Positions 14,111 through 26,900 of a stretch of 64,000 nt of DNA are shown here, piece by piece. Positions within the stretch are counted from its first letter, which is position 1. Every line of letters begins with the position of its first letter. The notes beneath the pieces were generated by a model, which saw only the letters and a list, made by a program, of their open reading frames with translations, did not search any database and was not told the DNA's origin. The stretch is from positions 12,905,228 through 12,969,227 of the forward strand of contig NC_083563.1 of assembly GCF_019925205.1 (NCBI RefSeq), read 5' to 3'. The stretch comes from Metopolophium dirhodum (Eukaryota; Arthropoda; Insecta; Hemiptera; Aphididae). The translations under genes and the position numbers were made by a program.

Positions 14111-17100
14111 CGATGGGAACGATGTCGGGCGACCGACGTTTTTACGATTATTTTATTTTAATCGTCCGACACGCGATTATTTCGAATACGCGATAATTCG
14201 TATTTTTCTTTTTTTTTGTACAGCTATACTTGTCCCGTTTATATATCGTGTCGGGTGAAATCGCGTCGACTTTTCGGCGCGCAGAACGTTCTGGGGCGGG
14301 GCGCCGCCCTCTCTCCGGCGCGCACACGGGTATAGAAATAACGCGATATTATATTATATCAGAATATGCATCACCCACACTACGTATGCACTATACCTAG
14401 GTATACTTTGATATTACTATATAGATATAGGCTATAGGTATACGAAGAACACGAAGGAGGTTTTCCGACGCTATCGGACCTGTGGCGATGGGTATTTAAA
14501 AGCGAAATACGATATAACATCATAAACTAGTCAGAGGTACCGAGAAAAAGTCAATCCACTGCAGTGGTATAATTATGTCACGCCGACGACGGACTGTTAT
14601 TAAAATCCGCTATACACATTTCCGCCCGCCGCGGCCACCGCTCGTTACGCACCGATCTCTCTGGATATGCCCGTACTGCGTAAGTACACTACATGATATG
14701 TACACGACGATGATGGATTGAACGGACAAAATTTCCGGTGCAAAAACCAGCGAGCACCACAATCGTACAATGCGTATATCTGTAATCTATATAAGATATA
14801 AATCGTATACAAAGTATGACCCGCGGGTCGGCCGACTTTCAGTGGCGTGCGCGTGTCAAGTTAGGCATATATCAAAATACAATATCCGAATAAACGGGGT
14901 TTTGACGCCACTCGGTCTTGCCCCATACTCTGCAGCCTGCTGGTGGAAATCGCGATCGGCTAACGATCTGAAACCCTCAAAGCGTGTATATATGTATTAT
15001 AACACACCTACGGGGACGGATCGAGCAAGTATGATACACGTGTCCATTAATATCTAAACAAATGATTAGTTTTTTATCCCGTAATTAAACGATTTTTTTT
15101 TTAATCACGTCTGTCAACCGTTTTATCCCCACCCCGGCGTTCACTGTGACACGTCATCCACAACCAAACACCCCACCCGAAAACGGACTGACGCCCCCGC
15201 CCGGTCGACCAGACGAATCGCTAGAGACGAATTCGTCACAGTTCGTGAATATATTATACATACATAATGTTTACGACGGGCAGAATTAAAAACGTCACGT
15301 ATATACACGACGCTATATATATATACATATAATATATTATTTTCGAATTGGGAATATATTCAACGCTTAAATCGTAAGCTCCCTGCCGCCCGACCCTCAG
15401 CGTGTATTACGGTTTATTTGTGTTAGTGGGTGGGGAGGGGGGGCGATTATAATTATAGATAATCCGTTTTTCCAGGGATGAATATTCGACACAACCTATA
15501 GAAACCAACACGTGTCCAGACGACGATGCAGGAAGGCGATCCAAAAAACGGGACGATTATATACTATAATATTATGCTACGATCATAATATATTTTTTCG
15601 ATTTTTACGACCACGTGACTTTGGCGAGTCCATTTAAACGAAAATAAAACGAGCCAGCGATGATCGATATTTCGCACACGAGCTAGCGCTCAGACCTTGA
15701 CCGTCGCGGAACGTCGTGAATGCTCGCGTGTGTATGTGTATTGTGTACCTTTATGTATAATATAATGCATATATAGGTAGTAGACGACGAGACGTGCTGC
15801 AGTAGATCATATTATCGTGTACCGCCTCGGTCGTTTGAATTTTCGCGGTCGGTCGACTCGAAATTACTTTAAAATTGAAATGCAATTATATATTGCCTAC
15901 ACCAAATATACACGGTGTTATTGTACCTATTATACTACGACGAGTATATTAGTGCGTACGGGTCCGATTACTGTTTTAAATTTATTATTTTTATTATTCA
16001 TTCCACCCACCATACGTCGTATCATATAATGTACCGGCCTTGAGAACGAGACGCGACTAAAACACACCGACCGGATATCGAGACACAATATTATGAACGT
16101 GTATTATAGGAAACAAAAAAAAGAGCACATTCTAGTCGTTCTTCGCACGCCACACCGCCAGCCTCTGCAGGGGGTGGGTTTTGTTATACATATAACGCAC
16201 TGCATCAGAGACGGATACAATATATTTTTGTCTTACAGCCTATACCGACCGGAACCTGAGTATACCACACGATCATAATACAAACAACATATATACCTAA
16301 TGTATACACAAATTTTCGAAATTTCTCTGGATTTCCACGAAAAGTACTCGGCGTTGTACTGTTGTACTTTTCTGTATGCACAGCACATTTAAAGTTATTG
16401 TTTAACAGTCGGTCATTGTGAGGAATGCAATACGTAGCGCCGTTTTGTGTCGCTACATTTTTGGACGCGGAAACGCGTAATGCACGTGTTCCTGAAATTC
16501 GATAAATTTTTAAATCGATTAATCGTTTTCCATAACAACCCGCTAGCAGAATCTCGATCGATCGTGTTCCGTTCGAATTAGACTTATCGATCAAGACGCG
16601 TGAAATAATAAAATATAAAAACCACCAACACGCGATGTTGTATACCTACGACCCAACACACTCCTATACGGTTTGTCGTGACGTCTTACTTGTTATGACT
16701 CGTACCTTACATAGTGTAACTTAAATATTATAATATAACCTATAACACTATAGTAATAATATGACGACGAAACGAAGCAACTATACATAGATATAATTGT
16801 ACAACCAGCAGGAGGACGACGGTTGGTAATTAATTCTTGAAAAATGTTCGTCCCGAATGAGCCCCAAGAACGGTCATTATTATACACGACGACGGTTATT
16901 ATTTGTAAAATCCTTATTTTTCATCTTTCCGGCGCAAACGGGGGAATGGTAAAAAAACCGAAATTATAATCAAGACTCTCGCGGGCTTTGTGCATGATGC
17001 ACCACCTACCCTATACCAGCATATAGGTATAGGTACATATATAACATTGGTACCTGTATATACCTACGAGATATTATATCCGTATATAATTGACGTGATG

Positions 17101-17301
17101 GTGACCGGCCGGCAGACGCTCATTAGAGAGAAATTATTATTATTATTATCATTATTACTTTTAATCGTAGACACTAGTAAATATGAAGTCATCTGACGGC
17201 GGCGGCGGTGGCGGTGGAGAATTAAATTCCGTCTACTACCTTTTTTTTCTTTCCTTTTTTAATTTTTTTTTTTTCCATATAATTTCCGTACACACACAAA
17301 C

Positions 17302-17321
17302 TCGTCGTCGTCGTCGTCGTC
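17302..17321. repeat. (CGT)n microsatellite
   Basis: Tandem CGT/GTC units; similar CGT runs occur near 8314 and 61016, a motif recurring through the window. Confidence 0.9.
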
Positions 17322-20204
17322 CGCTTTTTATCTCGCCCGCGCCAGCTCGGACGTTGTTATTAGACGCGGACGAAAACCCAATGCGGCGGATTTCTAATCA
17401 CTCCGGTAAACATTAAGTACATGTGTAATTTCGGTCCATTACCCGGGCGGCGGCAATCCTCGCACAGCCGAATACAACGTGTATACCTCTCCATGCAGGC
17501 GTGCCATGATGCGAAGGGGACGGCGGCGAGAGATCTCGTTTAAACGAAACCGAACTACTCGTAATAATAATTAGGGTTTATCGGGAGATTATAATTTCCC
17601 GCACACACGAATACGACGAGACGGCCGCGGTATTTTATAATAATAATAACCACGGTCAGTCCTGAGCTGTGTGTGTGTGTCGTTCTCACGTATTACATGG
17701 TATCCGATCATGATTGTTTTCCCGCTGCGACCGCAACACACGTAAAATATTGTACGCCGGCCGTTGCGGTTTTCGTCGCGCGGAAAACCCATTATACACA
17801 TTATAATATTGATATCTGTAATTATTATTTTCATTTATTTTGGTTCGTTATTATTATGTTATACCACTGGCTAGATTGGTTTTCTGACCGATTAATCGCC
17901 GCCACGGCCGCCGTCGGTCGATTGTAATAATTTCAAAATTATTTTGATTCGTTGTTATAATAATATTGTATACATCTATCAGCGGTCAGTTGCCCAAACC
18001 GATGACAAGATTTCCAAAAACGAGACACTGTTAGAAAAACGATTCAAACCATCATACTCGTCATAGGTACCTATCTATATAGTCATTGTTATTCTGTTAT
18101 CACGGATATTACCTAAACCAGACGTCGTTTTGATGCGATTTCTCCTTGGTGCGTAAAACTCGCCATTTTCTTTTTCCACGGTTTAGAGTCGGAAAATTTC
18201 AATCGCGTTTAATAGTATTATTTCATCAACCTACGAGACCGGCCGGTCGCGCGTGTGGACTCCGGTCCACGACTACGAAGCGACGGAGAAAGAAATCATA
18301 TCGCGAGAACCTATGTAGTTGTTGGTATTATTCAATATTATTACGATCGCCCTGCATGTTACCTATACGGTCAAACGATTATATTTTATTTGATCGTCCG
18401 TGGCTAATACGCAGAGAAGAAGTCCTCGTCTCGTAATTGTTTTGTTTTTTTTTATCCCGCCCGACGACGAAATCCTTGAATACGATTATTGTTGTTGTCG
18501 TTATTATACGGCCTATTCGATATTATATTTCGGGGAAAATGACGGAAAAAATAAAAACGAATATTCATATAAAAACGACACGATCGCCGCTTTCACCGGC
18601 CACGGACCACGTTATTATAGATCGCGGGAGCGTTATATAATAATAATAATAAAATAATAATAATCGTAATTTTTTTTTCTCCTTATCGTCGGCCTCCACT
18701 CGTTCATATTGTTATATATATTATTTTTATTTCTTTTAATTTTTCTCGCGTTTAATGTTATATTTTTTTTCCTCCTCTTTTCGTACGCCGCCGAGGTGTG
18801 ATACACGACGACGTAACGCACAAACGATTAGTTCCCCGTGCTCGCATACGAAATATTACCTATATACAAACATATTATACCTATGTGCGCGGGAGGAAAG
18901 AGATATTACACGTAATAGGTAATATTATGGCGGGCCAGTATAATACGTGTACACAGTTAACTACCTACTGTGGTGTGTATATATATATAGGTACACCATA
19001 GTACCACGGTTCAGTTATCCCGGTTATTATTATTATTGTCCTCGTCGTCGGTGCAACCATTTTTATTATTATTATTATTGCCGCACCGTCGTCGTCGGTT
19101 CATATTATATTATTTCGTCATCGTACACGCGTTCCTATTTCATCTTCAGCTAAGCCGCCGCCGCCGCCGTTCATTTCTCTCTGCGATTTTCCCGAAAATA
19201 AAGCGACAGCCATTTACCTTCTCGTCGAACTGGTTGCGCGCGTGCGCTCTGCTCGGTTTCGAGTGTACCTACATCATTTAATTTCGCGTACCACACGTCA
19301 AACATATTATTGTAATGCGCAACACGAGCGCCCCATATAATATTATAGCGACTGATAATAATAAAATAAATTACAATATTATTAGCCGGCGATATTATAA
19401 TAGGTATACATGTATGCATTTGAATAATCGTCGCGAACAGAGGGTTTTCCCGGTTCGGCCGACCCCCTCGGCCGCGAAACGAGTGTTTTTCCGTTACGGC
19501 GTCGGTGTTATGGGTGCACGCCCGCAGCAGGAAGACATTACACATTACTATGGCGATTATTGTACCGGGGGGGTACCCTGCGATATGCAAATTTCGTGTT
19601 TATTGCGCGCGCGCCCCGCACCACAATGGTGAATTATTATTATAATTTGTATTTATTATTGTTATTATTTTTTTTTACCACACGCGCGCTCATTACAATA
19701 ATATACACACCACGTATCCGCGACATAGTATTGCAGAGTGTATAATATTATATTATAAAAAACGGGTGGTGGCAGCGACCCCTACGGACTTCCCTTCTGT
19801 ATTCTAGCCAGCCAGCCAGCCAGCGGACCCGTGCCGGACCTTTGCGGGTGTCGTCATGCAAATATCGCGGGCCCAGCACGAGCCAATCCCTAGACTCTTA
19901 GCCATCGCCGGCGCCCGACCCCTTTCCTCGGGTGTGTCACTGCGCACGGGGTGGTTCGTCGTCCGCCGCCGGCACATGCATTGTACATTATAAAATGTAT
20001 TTCAGTCGTGCGCATTATTGTGTCGCTTTGTACTTATTATACCTGCAGTACGAGTAAGCGACACTGAGACGGTCATTGGTGGTCACGTAGAAAAACAAAA
20101 AAAATTATACATATTACCTACTACGTAAAATAAAAGAAGCAAAAAACTCCTGCAGGCATCATGCAAAATAAAACGAAACACATGTGTATTTTTTTAATAT
20201 TGAG

Positions 20205-21999
20205 TATATTTCGTTTGTTCCTTTTTATTCATTTGTCTTGTTTGCAAAAAAAAATATAATAATCATCATCATCATCATCATATATAGTCATAATAATAAT
20301 AATCATAATATAATGTACACATACAAAACGAAAAAGGCATAATAAATAAAAATCGCGAAATAATAAAACGTATAAAACTATACAAAACGTAAAAAATAAC
20401 TTGAAGTATAGCGACATTATTTTTTTCTCCCATTATTTATGTTTATTTTTTTGTTTGTTTTTTAAGTATAAAATTAATACATAATTATTTTAAAAACTAT
20501 AATATATAAAATGCACGCCTATCTAAGATTACAGTATATATCATAAACACATATGACGTGATTCGCCAGGGTAGACTCTATATATATATATGTAAGTTCA
20601 TAATATATATACACACACGCATATAATAATAAATAATGTAAATGTATATTCGTAATAAAATTATATTCAATATGTATTAATATATATTAAGTTTACATTA
20701 CACTTACATTGTATACGTATATATAATAGGTGTACACAAGTAGGTGAGTCAGCCGCCGAAGCAACTGTTTTTTAAAATTAATATTAACAGTCAAAACATA
20801 AACTTAAGAATATATATTTATATTATGTCTAAAAACTAACATGATATATGCGTATACAAACATATGTATATAATATATACAGGTATACATAAATATTTAT
20901 ATACATATATATGTATATATATAATTATTGATTTTTATAATATTAACATTAACGCGTTTATGTACACCAACAAGAAAAACAATATTTTTCTTATGAAAAA
21001 CTTTAAGGAAAGGCACAAAAATGTAACTAATTAAAAAAAATTTCTACAATGGGTGTAAATAAAAAATAAGTGACATGGAATCGAATCAATACGATGAAAC
21101 CAAAAAAAAAGGAAATTTCATGGAAAATGTCTTTTGCGTTATACATATTATTATGCTTATACAAACAGTCTTATAATTAGGGCTTCGCCGTTTTGCAGTG
21201 AAGAAGGTATTGGTGGGATGGTATATCTCTGGATGAGATTCGATTATAAATTTAAATATAGCGAGACAAAAGGGAAAATACCCTAGCATATAGTACACGA
21301 CGATGACTAACAGGAAAAAATACTTTTTTGGCCCTCCATTTTTTTCATTTTTTATTACTTAGAGCTTAGTGTACCCTCTCCGCGTCATCGAGGGTGGCAA
21401 TAATGGGCAACATATATTGGAGTCTTTTATGTATTGCGTATACAGGCGAAGCCTTTGAAATTACGTTACAAAAAAAGATAAAAAGAAAATAATAAATAAC
21501 AAGCATAGTCAAAATGCTAAATAATTATAAATAACCTAAAATATCACAATTGTCTAGGTAATAAATAATAACTAATACGGTCAGACACTAAGCAAAGTAT
21601 ACAATGTTATGTGTATAATGTCTGACGGCAGATTCGTCAATTTTATTGTTATTGTTTTTTTTCTTTATGATACTAAAATTGAATAAACAATTTCATAATT
21701 TTTAATTGAATAATAAATTAGACAATAATTTTATTCTGAATCACAAAAAGATAAAACATAGTATTAATTCGTTAACAATTTGTATACAAATAATTTATAG
21801 GTATGATTTATACCTAGGACTAACCTCGCACGGTTATTATAATATTAACTTATATATCTACAATAGGTGTACACTCGGAATCCGATCAAAATATAAAACG
21901 GTGATAAAACGTCGTCGTCAGGTCTCCTGTGTGTTTGTGATTTTTGGAGAACAACATAATGCTTACGATTTTATAGCTCATTTATCACTCATTTCTATC
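20205..21999 (-). other. Putative 3' UTR exon of zfh2 (AT-rich block)
   Basis: This block differs sharply from its flanks: it is AT-rich and nearly free of CpG, while sequence on both sides is CpG-rich. A strong minus-strand acceptor (long T-rich tract, then TTGTAG, AG at 22001-22000) marks its upper end. If joined to the GTCAGT donor at 23934-23929, the frame becomes ...CCA GGA TAG, so the protein would end one residue earlier and this block would be 3' UTR. AATAAA signals occur at its lower end. All of this is inference; no transcript evidence is available. Confidence 0.35.
20224..20229 (-). terminator. Candidate poly(A) signal AATAAA
   Basis: Reads AATAAA on the minus strand near the lower edge of the AT-rich block. 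A T/G-rich stretch (TGTGTTTCGTTTTATTTTG) follows about 45-60 nt downstream. In such AT-rich DNA this hexamer is common, so support is weak. Confidence 0.25.
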
Positions 22000-23926
22000 C
22001 TACAAAAAAAGCGCAAAACAAAAGAAAAAATAAATAAATATAAATCATAAAACAAACGGCAAAATAATAATAATAATAATAATGCATGCAAAATAATATT
22101 AATAATGATAATAACGATGGTAAAAAACAATATATAATAATATGTATAATATAATAATATATATATTAATATGACGGGTCAGTGTCGTGGACATATTATT
22201 ATAACAATAATATGTACGCGGTGATATATTATTATGAGTGCGCGCGCGATTCCCACAACGCTAAAGTACCTATACAATATGAACACCGCCGAACGATAAT
22301 CGTCGCAAGTAGAGGTGATGTGTCGTGGACCGTGGTCATTATTGTGTGTGCGCGTTTACCAACGACCGCGCTTTTGTATACACCGGTCGTAAATATAATA
22401 TAATATATCATTTTTTCGATCTTTTCACACACACACACAGGAGCCACGGCCACGGAGAGTCGTTATGTGAGACGCGCGGGGCAGCGGAAATAACGGTGCA
22501 TTGCATTTGTCCGCCGCAACGCTCTGTATACATTATTTCATGATTTTAAAAAAAATATATAATATTATGTAACACACGGTGGTCCGCGTCGATTTCTCGT
22601 TTGTAGACAATTTGTCACGGATAGTTGTAGCGCGTCTCCGAAAAGCAACGATGGCAGTAAATCGGGTAAAACCGCCGTTGTGCGGGTCGGGGGACACGAG
22701 CCGAATTAATATTTCACCCCTATGACGGTATGGCGGTCGAAAGCTAATAACGCCGAACGAAAAACGTCCGTAAAGCTTTCGCAGGTGGTCGCTGATTTTT
22801 CACGCCTATACGACGGCGGACACGGACTATATACGGGCGGTTTCGGGGTGACAAAAACACGCAAAATAACGAACGCACTCGAAAACAGTTTTCAAGAAGC
22901 TACTGCCGAATGCCAGAATGCATAAAGGACAAATACAATATAATATTATTATGTTTTATATATAAATGTGTATCAGATCGGTTGGCCGCCGTTAATCAGA
23001 GCTCTCGAATTTTATATTTTTAACGGGGCCGATAACAATGAAAAACGTACCTCGCACACACACGTACACACACTCACGCCGTACGAACCCAAAATATGAG
23101 GGAATCCTTTAAAAACACACTCACACACAAACATATTATATAAATACAGTGTATAGTAACGTTCTATTATTTCGATTCATTTTTTTTTGTTCGGGGAGAT
23201 GTTCCTTTCTCCGGTTTCACGTTCGACGTAACGAATTTCTGTAATAATCTCCGCTCGTACACATCACCGTTGCCAGGGAGCGGCGGTGGTTCGACATTGT
23301 TTCCAGAATATTAACGTACCCCAAACGAATCCCAGCGCAGCACATTGTGCGCGCCACCGGAGATGGTAAACGTTCGATACGGAACCCTTTTCATTAAAAA
23401 TAAAATATATATATATATATATCAATCGGATCACGAAAGAATTTGTACACACATATGTGTGTTTATGTTGCATATTTTTTCGTTTATGCGCTCGCGCCTT
23501 TTTTCGATTTTCCTGCTCTCTCTCTCTCTCTCTCTCACTCAGTCCCGAATAATAATAATAATAATAATAATAAGGTATCTCGCCGGCACGGTGTGTGACT
23601 TACGCATCACACACTGAACACAGCACACAATTTGCACACCGAATGAAATTGATTTTGTTTTTGTTCGCGCGTCACACCCCTGTAGGCATAATAGCTGTCC
23701 ATCACGTCACGATTTCTCAGACCGTGATGGTCGTTACCCGAATACATATGACAGTACTTCTCTTATACATTATGATAGCATTGTGTTACCACTTGTGATT
23801 GCGGTTATGGACCGCGAAGATTTGTATTAGTTGGGCATAATTCGCGTGCGAATAGAACACTGTATACGTCTCATACTACCAATAATAATACTAATACTAA
23901 TACTAATATACAACACTGATTTATGA
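22000..23926. other. Non-coding DNA just downstream of zfh2 stop, possible last intron
   Basis: No supported gene. It holds a CT run (23516-23536), an ATA run (23548-23573), short AC runs near 22430 and 23060-23130, and a CTAATA-type repeat at 23888-23910. It would be a 1935-nt intron (with the donor bases at 23927-23934) if the 3' exon model is right. Confidence 0.5.
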
Positions 23927-26900
23927 CTACTGACCTGGCGACGTCATCATGGCTGTGCCCGGGTGCATGAATCCTTGCTGGTAAGTCATGCCCAGGTTGT
24001 ACAGGTGCGGCAATAAGGCCAACTCCTCGGCGGTCATTTGTGACTGGTCCTTGCCGTCCAGCTTCGCTATGGTAGCCATGGCCACGGCCTGCGCAACGGG
24101 AGACTGGCCAATGAGCCCAGCCAGCTGGAGCATCTGCATCTGATTGACTTGCTGGTTGGGAAGGTTGTTGTTGTGTGGGTCGCCCGGATTGGGCGGCACC
24201 GTGAAGTCACTATCACTGCAGTTGCCCGACATGTCGGACACTGACATACGGCTCTCCACGTGCTGCTTGACCAGGGCAATGTGCCGGCTGGTGAATATGT
24301 GGTCTTGGACGGAATACTTGTGAGTGTATTTGAATCGACAATACTTGCACTCGTCCGGTGGTCCTGTCAGATCTTGGTTCTGCTTGGTTTGCAGTTTATA
24401 CTTCTTCTCCTTGGCCCGTGCGTTCTGGAACCACACCTGAACCACGCGCTTTGCCAAGCCGATCTCACGGCCCAGCATCTCGCACTCACCCATTGTCGGG
24501 GTCTTGTAGTCATCAAATAGTGCTTTCATCACCTTCACCTGCACATTGCTCATCTGCGTCCGGTACCGTTTGTTTTGACTGCTACTGCTACCACCCGGAG
24601 CGTTTACCCTCTGCTGACCGCTCTGAGTGCTTGACGCAGGTGAAGCTGGGCTTTCGTCATCCATAATGTCCGTGCATTCAGACATGCTGTCTTCGTCATC
24701 GTCCTGTTCTTGATCCATACGCAAATCCACGGGCTTGCTCAGATCTAGCGGACTGTCTCCCTCCGGTTTAGTTTTCTCGCCACCCTCAGACAAAACACCG
24801 TTCTGCATACTCGACTGTTGCATCTCCTCCATGTATCTCTTCAACGACTCCTGGTACATTTTACCTAGGTTTTCCACGTCCTCCGCGTTTTGATAGTACG
24901 GGTTTGATGCGTACGTCTGGTTCTTTTGCCCGATCTCGCTCATCTGGGACGACGCGAATGAGTCCATACTGACATCTTCATCTGGAATGTTGTCTACGTT
25001 TATGTATCCTCTGGAACACTGTTCCGGGTGTTTGGTCTGCAAATGCGATTCCAACGCTGATTTGATTTTGAAAATGGCTGAACAGAACGGACATCTCTTA
25101 TTGATCGCCTGCGAATGAGCTCTGAACTGACCTTTTCGCTCTCTGGCTCTGGTATTTTGGAACCACACTTGGACTACACGTTTCTTTAGACCCACTTCTT
25201 GCGCAATGCTTTCCAACATCTTTCTTGAGGGATTGCTCTCGATCTGATATTTTTGATACAAGTAATCCAACTGTTCTGGTAAAATAGTGGTTCTTAGGCG
25301 TTTGTCTTTTGTGAACTCAGTTTCTTTATCACTATGATCGTCAAATTCGTCGAACGATCTTTTATTATTTTGTTGCATCATGGATAAAATCAAGGACGTG
25401 GGGTTAGCATTCAATTCGGACGTACCACTCATCTGTTGTGATTGAGATTGTTGTTGTTGGAGCTGCTGCTGCTGCTGTTGTTGTTGGTGTAATTGTGCTT
25501 GCTGTTGTAAAATTCCGAAAGCACTTTCTGGATGATAGGTAGGGAACAAATTTGGATTCATTAAATGGACTTGTTGGTGTTCTTTCCACTGGTCAAGTTT
25601 AGTGAACACCGAAGTACAGTGTTCACAGTTGTAAACGTTTTCTTTGTCATGTGAAGATGACGTTTGAATCGGTGACGTCGGATATGTCAAACTCGGAGTC
25701 GGTGTCGGAGTTGGAGTCATTGGATTAGAGTTTGCGCTTTGTCCTTGATGATTTTCTACAGTACTTGAGTTTGAATCTTCAGAACTCAATGCAGCCGCAA
25801 TGTGGGCGGCTGCTGCTTGAGCTTGAGCCGACCTTTTAGCGTCCTCTTCTTTGAAACAGTGCGTCTTCTGATGTCTAATGAGTTCATAATATCTCTGGAA
25901 CACTAACAGGCATTTATTACACTGATAGTTCAAACCAGGGGTTCTTTGAAATCGATTTGATCCCTCTTCAACAATACCTGGTGCAGGTTCTACAGCTGGC
26001 TGGTTTTCGTAAACTTTTCTGGCTTTTTGTCGGGCGTTTTGGAACCACACGACGATCACTCTTGGGCTCAGGTTCAGCAATTTTGACAGATACTCGAGGT
26101 CATCGTCTTTTGGGTAGGCGTTGTTTTCAAAGAATTCTTGAAGCACCTTGATCTGACAGTCCGTAAAACGAGTTCTATTTGCACGTTTACCAGACGAGGT
26201 GGAACCACCGGAACCACCACTACTCTGGTTCATCATGATTGAGTGCGGAAACCCATCAGACGAATTTGGCGATCTACCCGGGCTAATGCTCCTGGGTCCC
26301 GATTGTGTGGTGACCGACATTTGTGGTGGCGAAGTAAAACTCGATGCAGATATTTTCGGTGGTAGCATATTGCTGGTGGAAATTGCATTTGACATATTAA
26401 TTTCTTGATGTTGAGAAGTTAGAATTGAGGACAAAGTTAGATTTTCAGCGGCGTTTAAATCTAACGGCGACCCTCTGTCATGGTGAATGTACAGATTTTG
26501 TTTTTCTTCAACCGAATCTCTACGTTTGGACGGAGACTCGGGATTGCCCCACGGAAATTTCGTTTCAGGTTGACTAGTTTCGGCATCTTTCAGTTCTTGT
26601 TTGACTTGTGATTCCATCTTCACCGGAGACTCCAACGATTGTGTGGTGAATGGTCTCGAAAAGTTTTGAGCAAATGTCTGTTGTTGCGGAAATGTAGGTG
26701 TTTGACTCTGTGCTCGCACGACAGTATTATTATTGGGGGTGCTGGTTTGTAGAGGCTTCTTTTTCGCGAATGTCGGTGTCTTGGGCGCTTCTTTAATGAC
26801 GACAACGTCGGTGTTTTCAATTATTGGTATTGGTTGAGTAAGAGGCATCACTTTCGCTTCGCCGGTTTTCTCGTATTCTTCCAAATTCAACGTAGTCGAT

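Larger units (their letters stand above)
9207..20100. other. Non-coding DNA between mobile elements and the AT-rich block
   Basis: Repeat-rich, CpG-rich DNA with no supported gene. Visible items are C13 (11125), TA, TG and CGT microsatellites, GCCATGTTG (12754-12762), GCCATTTTG (13208-13216), four GCCA units at 19807-19823 and two ATGCAAAT octamers (19585-19592, 19856-19863). Confidence 0.6.

Noticed and set aside
14840..14849. CAGTGGCGTG resembling a hAT end
   Set aside because: No matching inverted end or target duplication found nearby.
16205..16594. 129-codon minus frame
   Set aside because: No recognisable domain, no splice context, and isolated in repeat-rich DNA.
21706..22050. 114-codon plus frame in the AT-rich block
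   Set aside because: Asn/Ile/Lys-rich translation as expected from AT-rich DNA; it lies across the candidate 3' UTR acceptor.
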